Positions 25,601 to 37,000 are shown, numbered from the stretch's first letter. The stretch: DNA of 64,000 bases from Schizochytrium sp. TIO01 (GCA_004764695.1 SMSO01000025.1:4628862-4692861), one strand, 5' to 3'. Notes: generated from the sequence alone by a model not told the origin. A program made the numbers and translations.

Positions 25601-28600
25601 CATTCGAGCTTGAACCACATGCTGTAAAAACAATAACTGTGTGGTTCATGGCTCGCAAAGTAAATCTGAACTACCATAAGCTTATTCAATTCAAGTCAGT
25701 TCAGTCTAATGTCACATTAACAGTGCGCTCCTCGAACATGGACTCACACAACATTATCTACCACTCATTATTCTATCGCCTGCTTCCTTTAGCTAAGGAT
25801 TATCCTCGGGAGGTTCTCCAAGGCCAAAAACACAAGACACCGCCTCGGAATCATCTTAGTGAAATTGATTTCGGTGAACTTGTTTTTCGAAGCCCCGGTC
25901 TTCGTTCGTTTCAAGTTCGAAATATTGCAAATAAGCCCATCACCTTGCGCTTCACGACAAGCCGGGCACACCTTCGATGTTATCTCCTTGAAGAACGCCC
26001 TTCTGATGCTAAACGAGTAGATTCTGCTAAAGGTACCGGTGAAGGTGCTGGGCTAGTTGCTGGAAGTTCATTAGACCCTATTACACCAGCAAAGACCCAT
26101 CGTAAGGCCGAAAGCCTTGAAGATGCTCCGACGACGAGGCATATTCTTAGTGATTCCTTCGATGATACTTTTGTGCCAACCCCAGGTGGTGCGAGTGAGC
26201 GGAAGTCATCAACTGACTATCAGTCGGGCATGACACCAACGCAAACGCTAAAGTCCTCAATAACCGCGAATGAGGACCCTGTGGTTCGTCTTCGCCACCA
26301 TTCTATGACGAATATGTCAACAGAGTCTTCAGGAGATGTTTACAGTGCAAAGGATGCGGAGCCCAGTTCGAACCATCCCGTTGAATCAGATAAAATGTCA
26401 GCCATGGCCTCAGCTTTGGAGAATATTCATCTTACTCACTCTTGGTCTGGTACTCCGGGTCCATGCAAATCAGATGAGGACAATGATAATAATCTCGATA
26501 GTGCTGGTCTCGATGGGGATACTGAAAGTTTGCATGAACAAGAGGACGATGACGATGTACCATCATCTTCCCTTGGTAGGCGTCGCTTGAGTGGTCACAT
26601 TTCTGATGAAGTAAGTGAGCTTCACAGCGTCTATCGAGGCACACGTAAAACTTCTGATGATGAAAGTGCGGATGATGTGGCAAGGGAACAAGCGAACGTC
26701 CGCCGATCTCGGTCTCTCACAAATTTACTTGAAAAGGATGACGACGAAGACAGCGATTTGCCACAGGCTCCTAGACGCGGCGGTGGCGGTACGGACAAAA
26801 GCAAAAAGGGGAAAAAGCAAAACGCGCACGAGAACACTCCAAGCGCCCACAGCTTTGAATTTTGGACCCCTGACCATGATAAAAGAGGTAGTGATCTCGA
26901 AGATAGCGCAGTTGGTTCTGGAGTCTCTCTTAACACAAATGGTCCAGGCGAAAATACATCAAAATCCCAACGGCGTTCCGAAATTCCTGACTGGAATGCG
27001 ATTTGCGATGCCTTTGAGCGCCCTCAGAAGCTATTTTTCAGTGGTATGGAACCTAGCGAAGAACACGCTGTCGTAAACCAAGCCGAAGAGCGCATTAAAG
27101 CACTCAAACAGGCTCTGCAAAACCTCACGCCTCTGGGAAATCTTGTAATTCCTGCTGGACAAAGTATACGCATTGGGGTCGTTATTTACCCCCCTCCCCG
27201 GAAATCTTCTGATCAATCATCAGAATCCGCTCTTGACGAGGATGATGCTTCTGCTGCTGCTGTTGTGCGTGATCAAGATACCCACTTCACGGGAAAACTC
27301 CGTTCAGTAACTGAACATATCTTTGTCGAGCAGCTGGATTTGGATGAATCTGATATGGAGCGTATTCGTCAAATTCATACGTGGGGGCGGGTTACACATG
27401 ATGAAGTTCGCTTGGAGAAGCGTGCTCTGCCTGTTGTAGCAAAGGTGGGTAAGGCAATTATGACATTTGCTCAGCGTCAGATCAACTTTGGGCTTGTCAA
27501 GTTTCCTTATTACCCAGCCATCCGAACATTGTATTTAAGCAACGAAAGTGCTCTACCTTTGGTTTACAAATTCCGCAAATCTAGATCCTTTAATGCTGGC
27601 TTTCTTGAACTCATACGCAACTCAATGGGTATGGTGCGCCCTTTTAGTACAAAGGAAATTCAATTCCGTTTTATGCCAACGATGGCAGGGCCAATTGATG
27701 AGACGTTAACAGTGTACAATGTTCTAGATGAAGCTGGATCATTAGCTATTAAGATCAAAGCTACAGTTGTTCGGCCGCAACGTTTCCAGGTGGATACTGC
27801 ACAACTCTTTTTTGAGTGTATTAAGCGGAGTAGTAGCGTGCAATCGCTTGTCATTCGGAACGCCTATCACAAGCATCGCGAATTTGCTATCAAACTCAAG
27901 GGAAGCAGCTTGGAGCCTTTTCGTTTAAGGTTTGCGTCAATTGCGTCTTCAACACGAATTCCACCACAGCTTGGTGAACAAATTGAACATCTTCAACATA
28001 AGTACCGCATCGCCGAAACCAAAAACCAGGTGAAAAAGCTCAAATCTCTTCGTGCTAAGCTCGATGAGCTATACGAAAAGGGAAACAAGCAACAAGCTGA
28101 TCACATGCGCTTGTTGGCATTACCCACCGGAGGAGCTAAGCTCGCTATCCCCCCTGAAGCAACAGCAAGTGTCCAGCTCCAGGCATTTGTGAGCACAGAG
28201 CGGAGTGGACAACTTCGACCTGGTGACTACCATGGAATTTTGCAAATTTTCCAGGTGAAAAACCAAGATGCTGTTCTCGAAGTTCCCATTGTGATTCGCA
28301 ACTCAATCATAAGTCCTTCAATGAGTCGCTATGACACACCTCCGTTGATTCCTGCCTCTTTAGCTGTCGATGTGGAAGCAACAGATGATACAGCACAACG
28401 CCGCACTAAGTTCGAGTTTGCAAGGCAGCATCGCAAGGTCGAGTTGTTGATTGGGAAAACGACTAATGAGATCTCGTCATCAACCGTGCCTCGACCACTA
28501 TCTACAACTATCACTGAACCAAAAAAATCAAGTGATGAGGCTCCTTTATCAAAATCAATGCATCAGCACTCCTCATCTCAGGGTTCCAAGGTCTCTGATT

Positions 28601-31600
28601 TGGTCGCAAAACCTCCACCGTTTTCTCCTGTGCGGAAGTCATCTTCTATTTCTCCGTCACCTGTATCTACCTCTGGGGGTGGCACAGCTTATCCACCCCC
28701 TATGCACCCAGAATCGTTACGTCGATCGCCAACTTCTCGGCGCAAGGCGCCAAAGAGTGGGCGCCAATTTATTTCTCCAGTTCGTCCGATGATGAAACCT
28801 CGTGATCCTGTTGTTCCTGAACGTATTGACAAAGCACTCTCAAGTAGCATTGGTTCTAGCTCTAGTTCGGCTTCTTCTTCAAACAGCCAGGCATCTCCAT
28901 CTAATTTTGATTTTGATGTCACACCTAAAGTGTTCAACTTTGGTGCCATAACACGCAAAACGTCCACACTCATGGCTAGGTTCGAAGTGCGTCTGAAATC
29001 TAAGCCAGATCACAAAACATCATCACCTTTTGAATTTCAAGTCTATAATTCTAGTGTACCGGCTGCTGAGGAAGGCCACCTTACGCAACATTCTTTACTT
29101 AACGGGGAAGATACACTGCCCCTTGAGATTCCTGTTCGTGTTTCGCGTGGAGGCAAAGGTGGTCGTTATTCTCGTACGATCAAAGTTCAGTGCCAGGGAA
29201 AGCTCAAGACAGTGATTGTCAAATATAATATTATGCACGTGCACTTTCTTAATTTGGATCCAGAGCTGACTGGACGCCCAGCAACGCTGGACTTCGGTTT
29301 TTGCTATATTAAGACGGCGCACCCGATTCCTCCACAAAAGGTTTGGATTAAAAATATCTTTGATCAACCTTTAGCCATAAGTGCCGAGTCACCATACAAA
29401 CGGCAAATCAGGATTTTCATGGATTTAGAAAAAACCATACCTATGGAAGAGATTCTGGTACAGCCAGATCAGGACATTATATGTTGGGTGTTTATTGAGC
29501 CTGACCTCGTGGGTGAAACTTCTCGAGTCTTTCGTGGTGGTGTACAATTTCTAACGAAGGGGTCTTTCACATGCACAGTTAAGGTCAAAGCTACGATCGG
29601 TATCAGTGAATGGGCTTTGGATTGCTCTTACTTAGACATGGGAATTCTTCACTCTCCGACTGATGTATTGCGAGGAACATTTTCCGTCAAGAATCAAACT
29701 AAGGGTATGCCTTTACGCTATCGTCTCGAGCGTAAAGATAAAGACTCTGACAACGACACACTTGCAATTGATTTCCCCTCATCTGCAGAGGATATTGCAC
29801 TTGGAATTGACTCATCCAAGCTCTCGGAAGAGCGGGAGGTTGCTGCTGAGGCCGAGGACCGGGTGACTATTGCTGTAAAGCTCACGAAGCTGCTCACAGA
29901 GTTGCGTGGTATTTTTGTCTCATCTGTCAGGGTCATCAATGTTGTCAATGACGAATCTGCAGAACTTAGAGTATTTGCACTTGTTCCACCCCCAGTGGAT
30001 TTAGGTTTGTCTGCTCTCGTGAGTTTTGACGCTTGTTTTCTTGGAGTTTCATTTACTGATAATGACGGTAAAGTGGAGCGACCTGGTTCAAGCACTTACT
30101 CCTTTGTAAATTCGTTGGCCAGCCGCTCAATCGATTTGAGGATACGCATTTTCAACTCAGACAGTGTTGAGTTTCCTTCTCCATTAGAGTTGTTGGATAG
30201 TGGTCCAGATGGTACCATTGTCAGAACACTCGAGGCGGGCGGGCAAGAAGATGTGCAAGTACAGGTACGACCCAAGACAGACTTGCGCGGCGTGGAGTCT
30301 GTGAGTGGTCTCATGTTATTTTATGTCAATGAGAATCTTGTGCGAGCCACCAGAATCGAAGGAGCTGTGCAGAATTATGCTCTCCAATTGGCCCAAGATT
30401 CTGTTGATATTGGGAAGGTCTTTGTCAACATGGTACACAGGGTTACTGTTGAAGTGCAGAACGCTGTGCCAGAGTTAGAGCTGGATCTTCGCGTGGACAA
30501 TTTCTCACCCTGTGGTTTGGCGAAAGCATGGTATGATTCTTCTGAGCATCTTATCAATATAGACTTAGAAATTGGTAATGGTACAGATGCGGTTTTGCCA
30601 GTTGATGCTTTACTTGTGGTCACAAACTTATTAAATCCTGTTGACCAAAGAACTGTAAAGATTTCTGGACGCATTGTTTCTCGTGTCGTAGAAATGCCAA
30701 CGCAACTGACGCTACCTACACTTGTGATTCCTGCTCCAAACCCAAGTGATCCTCTGGAATGCAGTTCCTGGTTTACAATCCGCAATGTATTCGGAGAACC
30801 TCTAGTGTGTACCGTCGAGTCTGAATATGAACCTGCTTGGGCACGTTTCATCAAGATGACCGCGATCCTGCGTGTTTCGAATGAGCCAGTCCAAGAAATT
30901 CGTCTTGATAGTGATGAGTCTATTGATGTTCGTGTTGTTCTTGAACCACGCTCGGGCGCCCGACTCCCTCGGGGTAGTTTTCAAGATGTTGTTTTCGGAA
31001 AACTTCATATTCAAGCGAACGACCTCAAACATTCTATTGAATTGTCAGCATCCTTCAAGCCGGGTAAAACATTTACTCTGTCTACCTCGAAGCTGATGTT
31101 CTATTCCACCCGCCGCGAGCCTAAAGTAATTGAACTTGTGAAGGCATCAGAAAACCAAGGGTTTCATGTGCGCAATCTTTCGATGCGCACGACTTTGCGA
31201 TTCCGTGTACAAGCTGATGCGTTGAATATGGCACGGGGCGTTAAAATCCTTGCACGACAGCCTGGCACAAACAACGCTATTGCTTGCTCTCGCGTCCAAC
31301 CTACCGCAATTGGGACAGATCCTACATTTTCCGTTGAGCCAAGTAAATCAATATTCGTGAAAATTGAGCTGTGGGCTATCACATCCCCCACTGCAACAGA
31401 GGAAACTGATGCGTACGCTGAGGACGACCTCACTTCGACGCCATCCAATGAGGACTCTTTGTTGCGGGAAGGAAACGAGAGTTCTGTCCGTGGCATTCTC
31501 CGGGTTCTAGATGTTGACTCGCCTGGCACTGAAGAGCAAATCTTGGTTAATATTCGACCTGGGTCAATCTCTACAAGCGAGGGTGCATCCTCTTCGAACG

Positions 31601-34002
31601 CAGCGGTTTTGCAAAGCGCCAATTCTTCGAACAATTTGAGGAATTTGGATGAACATGGCGGAGTGCAAGTACAGAGCCTCCAGAACGCGAGGGAATGCTC
31701 GGAAGCAGAAGCTGGTAATATCGCTCCGTCGCTTACAAATGCAGAAACTCTGGGTGCCACGTCGGTAAACGAATCACTCTCTGCAGGAGCTGATCTTGTG
31801 AGCTGGCGAAAGTCTATGCTCTCTGATATTTCATCTGAGATCTCGAGCCATCCTTTCGAGCGACCCGCAACGCCGAATATGGCTCAACTAGTGCTTACGC
31901 ACTCATTAACAAAGCGTGGCGGTTCCGATCGAGGTGACCTGCTACCCTTTGCTGCCAGTTCCAAAACAAGTACGTCTAGCGGGTCAGGAGGGACTCCACC
32001 TCTCACGAGAGATTCCTCATTTTCTCATGACGGAGATGTGATAAGTCATGGTGAATCTGTGGCGAGAGCGATGGGTGCTTCTGCGAAGCCACCTTCGGAA
32101 CCCAATATTTCACGATCAGCTTCACCCGCCGTTGCATCTGTTGGGCATGAAACATCTCAGGATGACCACAGTGAAGATGGGGATCCCTCGACACTCCCTG
32201 ACATTTCGGGTAATCGAATGCTAAGACCTGCAGCAACATCATTTGAATCGACTTCATCAGTTGAATCATCTTCTTCGTCAGTTCAGGTTGGCAAGTCAGT
32301 ATCGTGGGAGGAGCAACTAATTGCCAAAGCTTCCCTCTTTAGTCAGGTATTCAGCACCCTTGAAATGAATGGGACTTCGGAACACTCTATCGCCTTACAT
32401 GGTTGCACGCCGTTGGGTCGATCTGGTAACCGTTTTGAGATTAATGTTGGCCGTTTGACGTGTGGCACTGGCTCAAGTGAGTGGAGCATCGATATTCAGA
32501 ATGTGAGTCGAGGTCCAGTGGAGTACGATATTATCCTGCTTGAAGAGAAGGACAGGTCATGGCTGTCTCTTTCAAGAGCAACAGGCTTCCTCAATACAGA
32601 GCATGATTTTCATACGGTGAATCTGCGATTTTCGACGGATACTTTTGGTTCGTTCTCCACATACCTTTTGCTGTTAGAAAACAAGTACGAAAATGTTAAG
32701 GTCATTCGTATAGTGATGGATGTCGTTGCTGCTGCCTTTTCTGATGTTGTCGCTGCACAGCTGAGCACCAGTGAGCCTGCGGCGCCGCGCAGCTTGTTTT
32801 GCGTGACTGCATGCGGAGATGATTACTTTGGCACGGAGTCTCCAGGAGTAATTGACCTGGGAGATATTGTGCAAGGGTTATGCATGCGCACTCATTCATT
32901 CATTCTGAAGAATCTGTCTACAATGCCTTTGATGCTTCTACTCTCACATGATGCTCAGGACCCACGTTTCGTCGAGTTCTGCCTAGATCCTACAGGTCTT
33001 GCTGTGATCAATTCTGTCTCCCTTCCTCCAGGGGGGCAACAACGTCTCTTCATGCTGGTCTCCCCCAGCAAAACAACCCCTTCAGGAAGCCTCAGTACTC
33101 ATGTAAAGATATCTTGTGAGAGTGTGAAGGATCTCGAGGTGGCACTTGAACTTCGGGCTCAGTGCCTAGTTCCTGCATTACAGGTAGGCCCGCTGAAATG
33201 GGAGCATGTGGAAGACGAGTCGGAAGCTACAAAGCTGGCAATGCTCGGCGAGGAGCGTCAACAACTGCGTTTCGTCTATTTCGGCAACGAGCAACTGCAT
33301 GATACAGCGCATGTGGTCTTGCGAAATAGCAGCCAAAAGTCTATAACCGCGAGACTTACATCCGCATCACCATTTTTCTTAGTATCGGTCCCAGACGCGG
33401 ATAAATTTGCGTCTCCGGTAGATTCTATCACGTTGCAGCCCGAAGAGTCAATTCCAATTAGAATTCACCCCAATGTGGAGAAGTTGAAGCAAGCTGTGGC
33501 AGACGAACAGGGTAAAGACTACGGCTCGCGGGATGCTCAGTCCTCGGTATCCGTAATAGGGCATTTATTTGTGGCAAACCAGGACAGAGAGCGTGTGCAT
33601 TTCGTGCTACACTATGAAGAGCAGATTGGAACATTGGGTTCTCCTCGTAATGATACATGGGCGATTGTAACAACCGTAGATCAGCTTCGTCTCGAGGCCC
33701 AGGTAGCACGAGCCATAGATCGTGTATATAACTACCGGTTCTCCAAGTCTACCAAACCGCTTATGGATGCCATCCTCCATGACATTTCAGTCCTTACGGA
33801 TATTTTTATCTCATTTGCGTATCGGCGTCTCCGAGGTGGAAATGTTCACCAAATTGCTGCGTTGCTATTTCACGTTTGTCTTTCCGTCACGGATGGCATT
33901 AAGCCAAGTGCCATTCGCAACGTGCGGCGCCTGCTTTCGTGCATCCCCGGCCGTGAGCCAGCATTCAGCTCTCTGTCATCTTATCTACAAAACGACGTGT
34001 AA
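22618..34002 (+). CDS. giant multi-ASH/MSP-domain (Hydin-like) protein
   Basis: 3794 codons without interruption from an ATG at 22618. Many beta-rich modules of the ASH (ASPM-SPD-2-Hydin)/MSP Ig-like type can be seen from the recurring pattern 'xxDFGxxxxGxxxxxxxxIxN'. Starts are near residues 389, 512, 934 (PELNFGDCNVG), 1082 (EIDFGELVF), 1620 (QINFGLVKF), 1725, 2101 (VFNFGAITR), 2222 (LDFGFCYI), 2335, 2595 (SVDIGKVFV), 2821, 3273 and 3412 (VIDLGDIV). Long disordered acidic/Ser-rich linkers separate them (about 75-370, 560-910, 1135-1480, 1930-2090, 2940-3250), with pure Asp/Glu tracts near 350 and 785-805. The last 110 residues are helical. Hydin, CFAP47, CFAP65 and CFAP74 are axonemal proteins built this way, so a flagellar or centriolar role is likely (inference). 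Which of these it is orthologous to cannot be told here. Confidence 0.75.
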   Translation: MRREQVLWNVYVDGGAAHADVVLPRLPEAGAEDLGPCTVEFVREDDGEDHIALEYYFEDVPGSGNVATSSSSSSLATFISTQTINQNQTLTNQSHNQDNSEDQNQEIIVNSAAHLPGAASSAPIVMAPSGRAGLARNSASRSRSSTPLLPGAISDEEDGHDEERSIASGSEDDDDFNGLLAEAAQKPTTMTVRNGQTVRLHITASSRFSATSQNVATAKAETQKGADGSVRASTTGEKSDVSPIERHLSEKSIRASDSGEHDGSGSSRNAFVTVRGRIVVHRKSSSSFSSSSSLSSLDRVNSKGRDDANEKDRQSMCTDDDTIADAEGNDDERVKCDRNGDDNDGEDGRDDDDDDDDDINSEEEDVEEVALIIMVCKSVLECDVSQLAFYDCIPNKSYWKEFTIWNRSEIPLQFRCISVNADAIALQVQEDTKLFDAGRRLSVPGYSHRRLRVTYRPAGEGAFKYTICIENINNLSNSERVLVHTNTHAPGRAMESGGALLVRDAKANTEIRSINFNDCLLGVKVERMVRIKNTTDRELDIPLTSSSPFVSFTFDQDKRVKEDLDAPPRASTANNSMKEVGNAGNINSTILSNKDELMRSLNADLLSYVSSEVAKPPDVDGVDAMTNQDDDASEKSYQVGHQVDLQYIEAGSESVAGSENRSRATSPVPMGGWGDNGPEDEENAFRVRRFSSQSMPVLTTDRERSRSPPSTVEQQQHQVEKKTVRPTPLISKQSMETPSILSRERSVDGNSDNFGSAIEPGSNTASSRNLRVRKDSFDSAATNSDDDRDEDEDEDDEDDDEDDDSDLNRKSGSSNSRKHRGRGGRGKESQASHMGKLARRGSADSTASSHKGSDLKESHGSKRAMQKASDATLSLGPGMEKVVIIKYRPGVLDQDEETSTSKLAYKLRRRDFLIHFSSLTIHASARVCKNGIALAAPELNFGDCNVGVLKTKTVRIFNLSDLKTNVKVLLRSKVVTLYVENVEEPLVGGALVENSFELEPHAVKTITVWFMARKVNLNYHKLIQFKSVQSNVTLTVRSSNMDSHNIIYHSLFYRLLPLAKDYPREVLQGQKHKTPPRNHLSEIDFGELVFRSPGLRSFQVRNIANKPITLRFTTSRAHLRCYLLEERPSDAKRVDSAKGTGEGAGLVAGSSLDPITPAKTHRKAESLEDAPTTRHILSDSFDDTFVPTPGGASERKSSTDYQSGMTPTQTLKSSITANEDPVVRLRHHSMTNMSTESSGDVYSAKDAEPSSNHPVESDKMSAMASALENIHLTHSWSGTPGPCKSDEDNDNNLDSAGLDGDTESLHEQEDDDDVPSSSLGRRRLSGHISDEVSELHSVYRGTRKTSDDESADDVAREQANVRRSRSLTNLLEKDDDEDSDLPQAPRRGGGGTDKSKKGKKQNAHENTPSAHSFEFWTPDHDKRGSDLEDSAVGSGVSLNTNGPGENTSKSQRRSEIPDWNAICDAFERPQKLFFSGMEPSEEHAVVNQAEERIKALKQALQNLTPLGNLVIPAGQSIRIGVVIYPPPRKSSDQSSESALDEDDASAAAVVRDQDTHFTGKLRSVTEHIFVEQLDLDESDMERIRQIHTWGRVTHDEVRLEKRALPVVAKVGKAIMTFAQRQINFGLVKFPYYPAIRTLYLSNESALPLVYKFRKSRSFNAGFLELIRNSMGMVRPFSTKEIQFRFMPTMAGPIDETLTVYNVLDEAGSLAIKIKATVVRPQRFQVDTAQLFFECIKRSSSVQSLVIRNAYHKHREFAIKLKGSSLEPFRLRFASIASSTRIPPQLGEQIEHLQHKYRIAETKNQVKKLKSLRAKLDELYEKGNKQQADHMRLLALPTGGAKLAIPPEATASVQLQAFVSTERSGQLRPGDYHGILQIFQVKNQDAVLEVPIVIRNSIISPSMSRYDTPPLIPASLAVDVEATDDTAQRRTKFEFARQHRKVELLIGKTTNEISSSTVPRPLSTTITEPKKSSDEAPLSKSMHQHSSSQGSKVSDLVAKPPPFSPVRKSSSISPSPVSTSGGGTAYPPPMHPESLRRSPTSRRKAPKSGRQFISPVRPMMKPRDPVVPERIDKALSSSIGSSSSSASSSNSQASPSNFDFDVTPKVFNFGAITRKTSTLMARFEVRLKSKPDHKTSSPFEFQVYNSSVPAAEEGHLTQHSLLNGEDTLPLEIPVRVSRGGKGGRYSRTIKVQCQGKLKTVIVKYNIMHVHFLNLDPELTGRPATLDFGFCYIKTAHPIPPQKVWIKNIFDQPLAISAESPYKRQIRIFMDLEKTIPMEEILVQPDQDIICWVFIEPDLVGETSRVFRGGVQFLTKGSFTCTVKVKATIGISEWALDCSYLDMGILHSPTDVLRGTFSVKNQTKGMPLRYRLERKDKDSDNDTLAIDFPSSAEDIALGIDSSKLSEEREVAAEAEDRVTIAVKLTKLLTELRGIFVSSVRVINVVNDESAELRVFALVPPPVDLGLSALVSFDACFLGVSFTDNDGKVERPGSSTYSFVNSLASRSIDLRIRIFNSDSVEFPSPLELLDSGPDGTIVRTLEAGGQEDVQVQVRPKTDLRGVESVSGLMLFYVNENLVRATRIEGAVQNYALQLAQDSVDIGKVFVNMVHRVTVEVQNAVPELELDLRVDNFSPCGLAKAWYDSSEHLINIDLEIGNGTDAVLPVDALLVVTNLLNPVDQRTVKISGRIVSRVVEMPTQLTLPTLVIPAPNPSDPLECSSWFTIRNVFGEPLVCTVESEYEPAWARFIKMTAILRVSNEPVQEIRLDSDESIDVRVVLEPRSGARLPRGSFQDVVFGKLHIQANDLKHSIELSASFKPGKTFTLSTSKLMFYSTRREPKVIELVKASENQGFHVRNLSMRTTLRFRVQADALNMARGVKILARQPGTNNAIACSRVQPTAIGTDPTFSVEPSKSIFVKIELWAITSPTATEETDAYAEDDLTSTPSNEDSLLREGNESSVRGILRVLDVDSPGTEEQILVNIRPGSISTSEGASSSNAAVLQSANSSNNLRNLDEHGGVQVQSLQNARECSEAEAGNIAPSLTNAETLGATSVNESLSAGADLVSWRKSMLSDISSEISSHPFERPATPNMAQLVLTHSLTKRGGSDRGDLLPFAASSKTSTSSGSGGTPPLTRDSSFSHDGDVISHGESVARAMGASAKPPSEPNISRSASPAVASVGHETSQDDHSEDGDPSTLPDISGNRMLRPAATSFESTSSVESSSSSVQVGKSVSWEEQLIAKASLFSQVFSTLEMNGTSEHSIALHGCTPLGRSGNRFEINVGRLTCGTGSSEWSIDIQNVSRGPVEYDIILLEEKDRSWLSLSRATGFLNTEHDFHTVNLRFSTDTFGSFSTYLLLLENKYENVKVIRIVMDVVAAAFSDVVAAQLSTSEPAAPRSLFCVTACGDDYFGTESPGVIDLGDIVQGLCMRTHSFILKNLSTMPLMLLLSHDAQDPRFVEFCLDPTGLAVINSVSLPPGGQQRLFMLVSPSKTTPSGSLSTHVKISCESVKDLEVALELRAQCLVPALQVGPLKWEHVEDESEATKLAMLGEERQQLRFVYFGNEQLHDTAHVVLRNSSQKSITARLTSASPFFLVSVPDADKFASPVDSITLQPEESIPIRIHPNVEKLKQAVADEQGKDYGSRDAQSSVSVIGHLFVANQDRERVHFVLHYEEQIGTLGSPRNDTWAIVTTVDQLRLEAQVARAIDRVYNYRFSKSTKPLMDAILHDISVLTDIFISFAYRRLRGGNVHQIAALLFHVCLSVTDGIKPSAIRNVRRLLSCIPGREPAFSSLSSYLQNDV

Positions 34003-37000
34003 ATGCAGTAGGAGAATTAGTACTAATACTACCAGTAAGATTAGATCTTTTGTCTTTTAATTGTTGCCGTGGATTACCATAGTACTACCTGCTCAGGCAA
34101 TGCTACAACTTCATCCTGCCTGGTATAAAGCTTACATCAGAACCTGACCTTTGTAGGCTTTTTCTTTTTCTTTTCAGTTTTTTGTGAAGTGAGACGTTCT
34201 ATTTCTGTGTGTCTTACTGTCAAAAATTATACTTCATGAATGATCAGATTTATGTCTATCACAGCACACTGCTCGAATCCATGTTGTCTTAAATCATAGC
34301 GTGAACACACTCTAACTGGTCAGATATAACTCTTGGTCTTCTAGCTTGGTAAAAAAAATCAAGTCAAAACAATCACTTGGGATATACAAGAACTCTAGTT
34401 TCAAAAGTGCCTACTTGCTAATTCTGGGTCAAGCACCCGGATGATTTGTTAGGAAATAATCTACACAGGGTACCCGACCTGGGTTTGCTAGGTGTTGAAA
34501 TTCTTAATATTTTTTTAATTTGGAAAAAAACAAAACAAAAAACTTTTGAAAATGACAAGTGGATATTATTAGTCACGCCTTTTTCTAGTCCTTAAAATAG
34601 TTGCTCTGTAGATGTTTCCTTCAACCAAAGACTCTCCTTTATTAGTGTCGAATAAAATGTTAAGTCCCTTATTTTTTAAACAGTTTACATAGTTAATCCC
34701 CTACTAAATTTTCTTGTTGCTTCGTCCGTCTCCAAAGCAGATCTGGAATTTAGGAAGGACTTGGAAGTATAGGCAAAACACAAGCCACCATGGTGCCCCT
34801 AAGAAGATGTCCAAGATTTACTTTAGAGAATTTTGGGCAAGCGTCCAGGAGAAAATATCCGTGCTCCACCAAAAGCTTCTGAGGCGACCCCATGACGTTT
34901 CTATCACGATCGCGCTGGGAAATCAAAGTCATAAAGGAAAAAAGGAAGCCCTTTGAGACCAGTGAAGCATCTACTGATATGACTCTTGCACAACGCACTT
35001 TAACGCTACCAGACTATGGTCATAATTCGCATGCTCCAACTCGGTGATCTGGACGCCATATTCTCGCTAGTTCGCAACTCCGACAAAAGAAGCCACTGGA
35101 GCCATGAAAGGGCATCTCCGTGCATCCAGGCGACTCGAGACGCCAACAAGATGCGTTGGGCTTATGCAGAAGACATAACCGAAAATCCCGCCGTCCAAGT
35201 GCGAGGTGATGCGCATTGGATCCTAGAGAAAGTCCACAAGCATAAGATGTACGACCCCAGGGCACACAGTTCTTCATTACCAGGAACGTAGACCTTTGGT
35301 CAAATTTCTATCTGCTCGCGGTTCCCTATTCTGAGTTCAAGACCAGTATTTTTCAGTTCACCAAGGAAAACTTCTCTCTTCTTTAAAAAATGTTAGATTT
35401 GTTCATCCCTTGGTGTTTGGCCAAAGCATCTTGTGCGCAGAAAGAGAAGGTTGAGACGGTCAACTTTGGCGCTTATTGCCACCCCGCAGCTCTGCGGCAC
35501 GTGCCCTTGAGTATGCAATCTTGACGCCTTTCAATGACAAGGGCAAGAACCAGCATCAAGACCATCTTGATTCTAGGCAGGACCTACCTGCCTTTGTCAA
35601 GCTCAAGGGGAGATCATACTTCCGCCGAACACCGGCTTTTCTGTGCGGGATCTGAAGATGGCATGCTGCGATGCCCTGCTATCAAGGCCTATGCCAAAAC
35701 ATTCAAAGTTAGGTGCTCTATCCACCTTTTCCCTTCCTCAGCAAAAGAAAAGAAAAAGTATTCGTTTTGTCTGGAAAGTTGTGGCTTCTGAAGGTCCGTC
35801 AGACTCACCTTTCCATTCTGCTGCGAAAGGGCAGTATGCCTAAGTTATACTGGAAGAGAGTGGGAGATTTTGAGAAATACTTGCCATGCAGTCACATGAT
35901 GATGGTGAGTAGTCTTTTATTAGTTCTGAGTTGCTTCATCGATTGAGTTGCTTGCATGCGGACTTCGCCAGCACCCCCTTCCAGTTCCATCTACCTTGCG
36001 TAATAAACCTAACAACCTATTTCCATTCAATTAAAAGAATCCAGAGCGAAGGCCAGCTACTGCTGTCTTATAATGCCCTGCCATTAATTCGTCCTTGGTG
36101 GTACGATATAACCTTGAATCCAAAGTTCACAAACACACAAACATACAGACATACAAAATTCATTTTCCATCCACTTTTTGCCTGTACAGTACGCCCCGCA
36201 CTGCATGCTCCAGGCTGGCTTCTGTGATGTAGAACTCAGTCAAGGCTCTTTTTTGTTTTCTCTTGCCTCCAGGGTTGCCTGGATTATCGTTTTTTTTAAA
36301 TAATAGTTTTGCAGTTTTAAAATGTTATAGAGCGCAACTTGTGGTCACTCAGGACCCCCAACAAAGAAACGCCACTTCTGTGTCCTTCAGAAGTTGCGGC
36401 AAGTTCGTGTCTCCTGCAAAAACCAACGCGGGGTAAGCCAATCTGTGAACACTGATGGCTAGATCCACATGATCCTGCTCACGTTCGGCGGGCATCTGTG
36501 AAGCAATTGACTGGTGTCTATCAAGTTCCTCTGAAATTGTAAGCTTTGCCCAATAGTAGTCAGTGCCAAGAGTCGGCGACGTCACGAGGGTGAAAACCAA
36601 AACAAACAAAACTATTCAGAGACTCTTTCAACTCATCGCTTCCACGTCATGCCCAGCGCTAAGAACAGCAGACCGCCGCCAGCAACCAACATGTCGCCTT
36701 TCCATGGCATCCTTTGCCATTGTCCGCTCAGCCAGGTTCGGCTTTGACTGACTTGAACGAATGAACGGACCCTTCTTTTGACCTTCGTTTTTCTCTTCAA
36801 AGCTTATCAATGACCCGAAAAATTAGTAAACATTCTCTATTAATGAAACCAAGAAGCTACGGATTGAGAAGGACAGCTCTTCAGACGAACTTCGCATCCT
36901 GTCCTGCTGCTGCCAGCCGCTGACGCGAAGGTTGAAGCAATAGGACGCAGTCTGATGCAGGAATAAAGTAGAAGGAGGGCCATGGAGAGAGGTCAACTTG

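Noticed and set aside
31164-31760. 198-codon minus-strand frame
   Set aside because: Shadow of the giant ASH gene, which has recognisable modules in the sense frame.
34714-35843. Series of short frames that might be a decayed retrotransposon
   Set aside because: No reverse transcriptase, integrase or gag motif could be recognised in any frame; kept only as an unexplained region.
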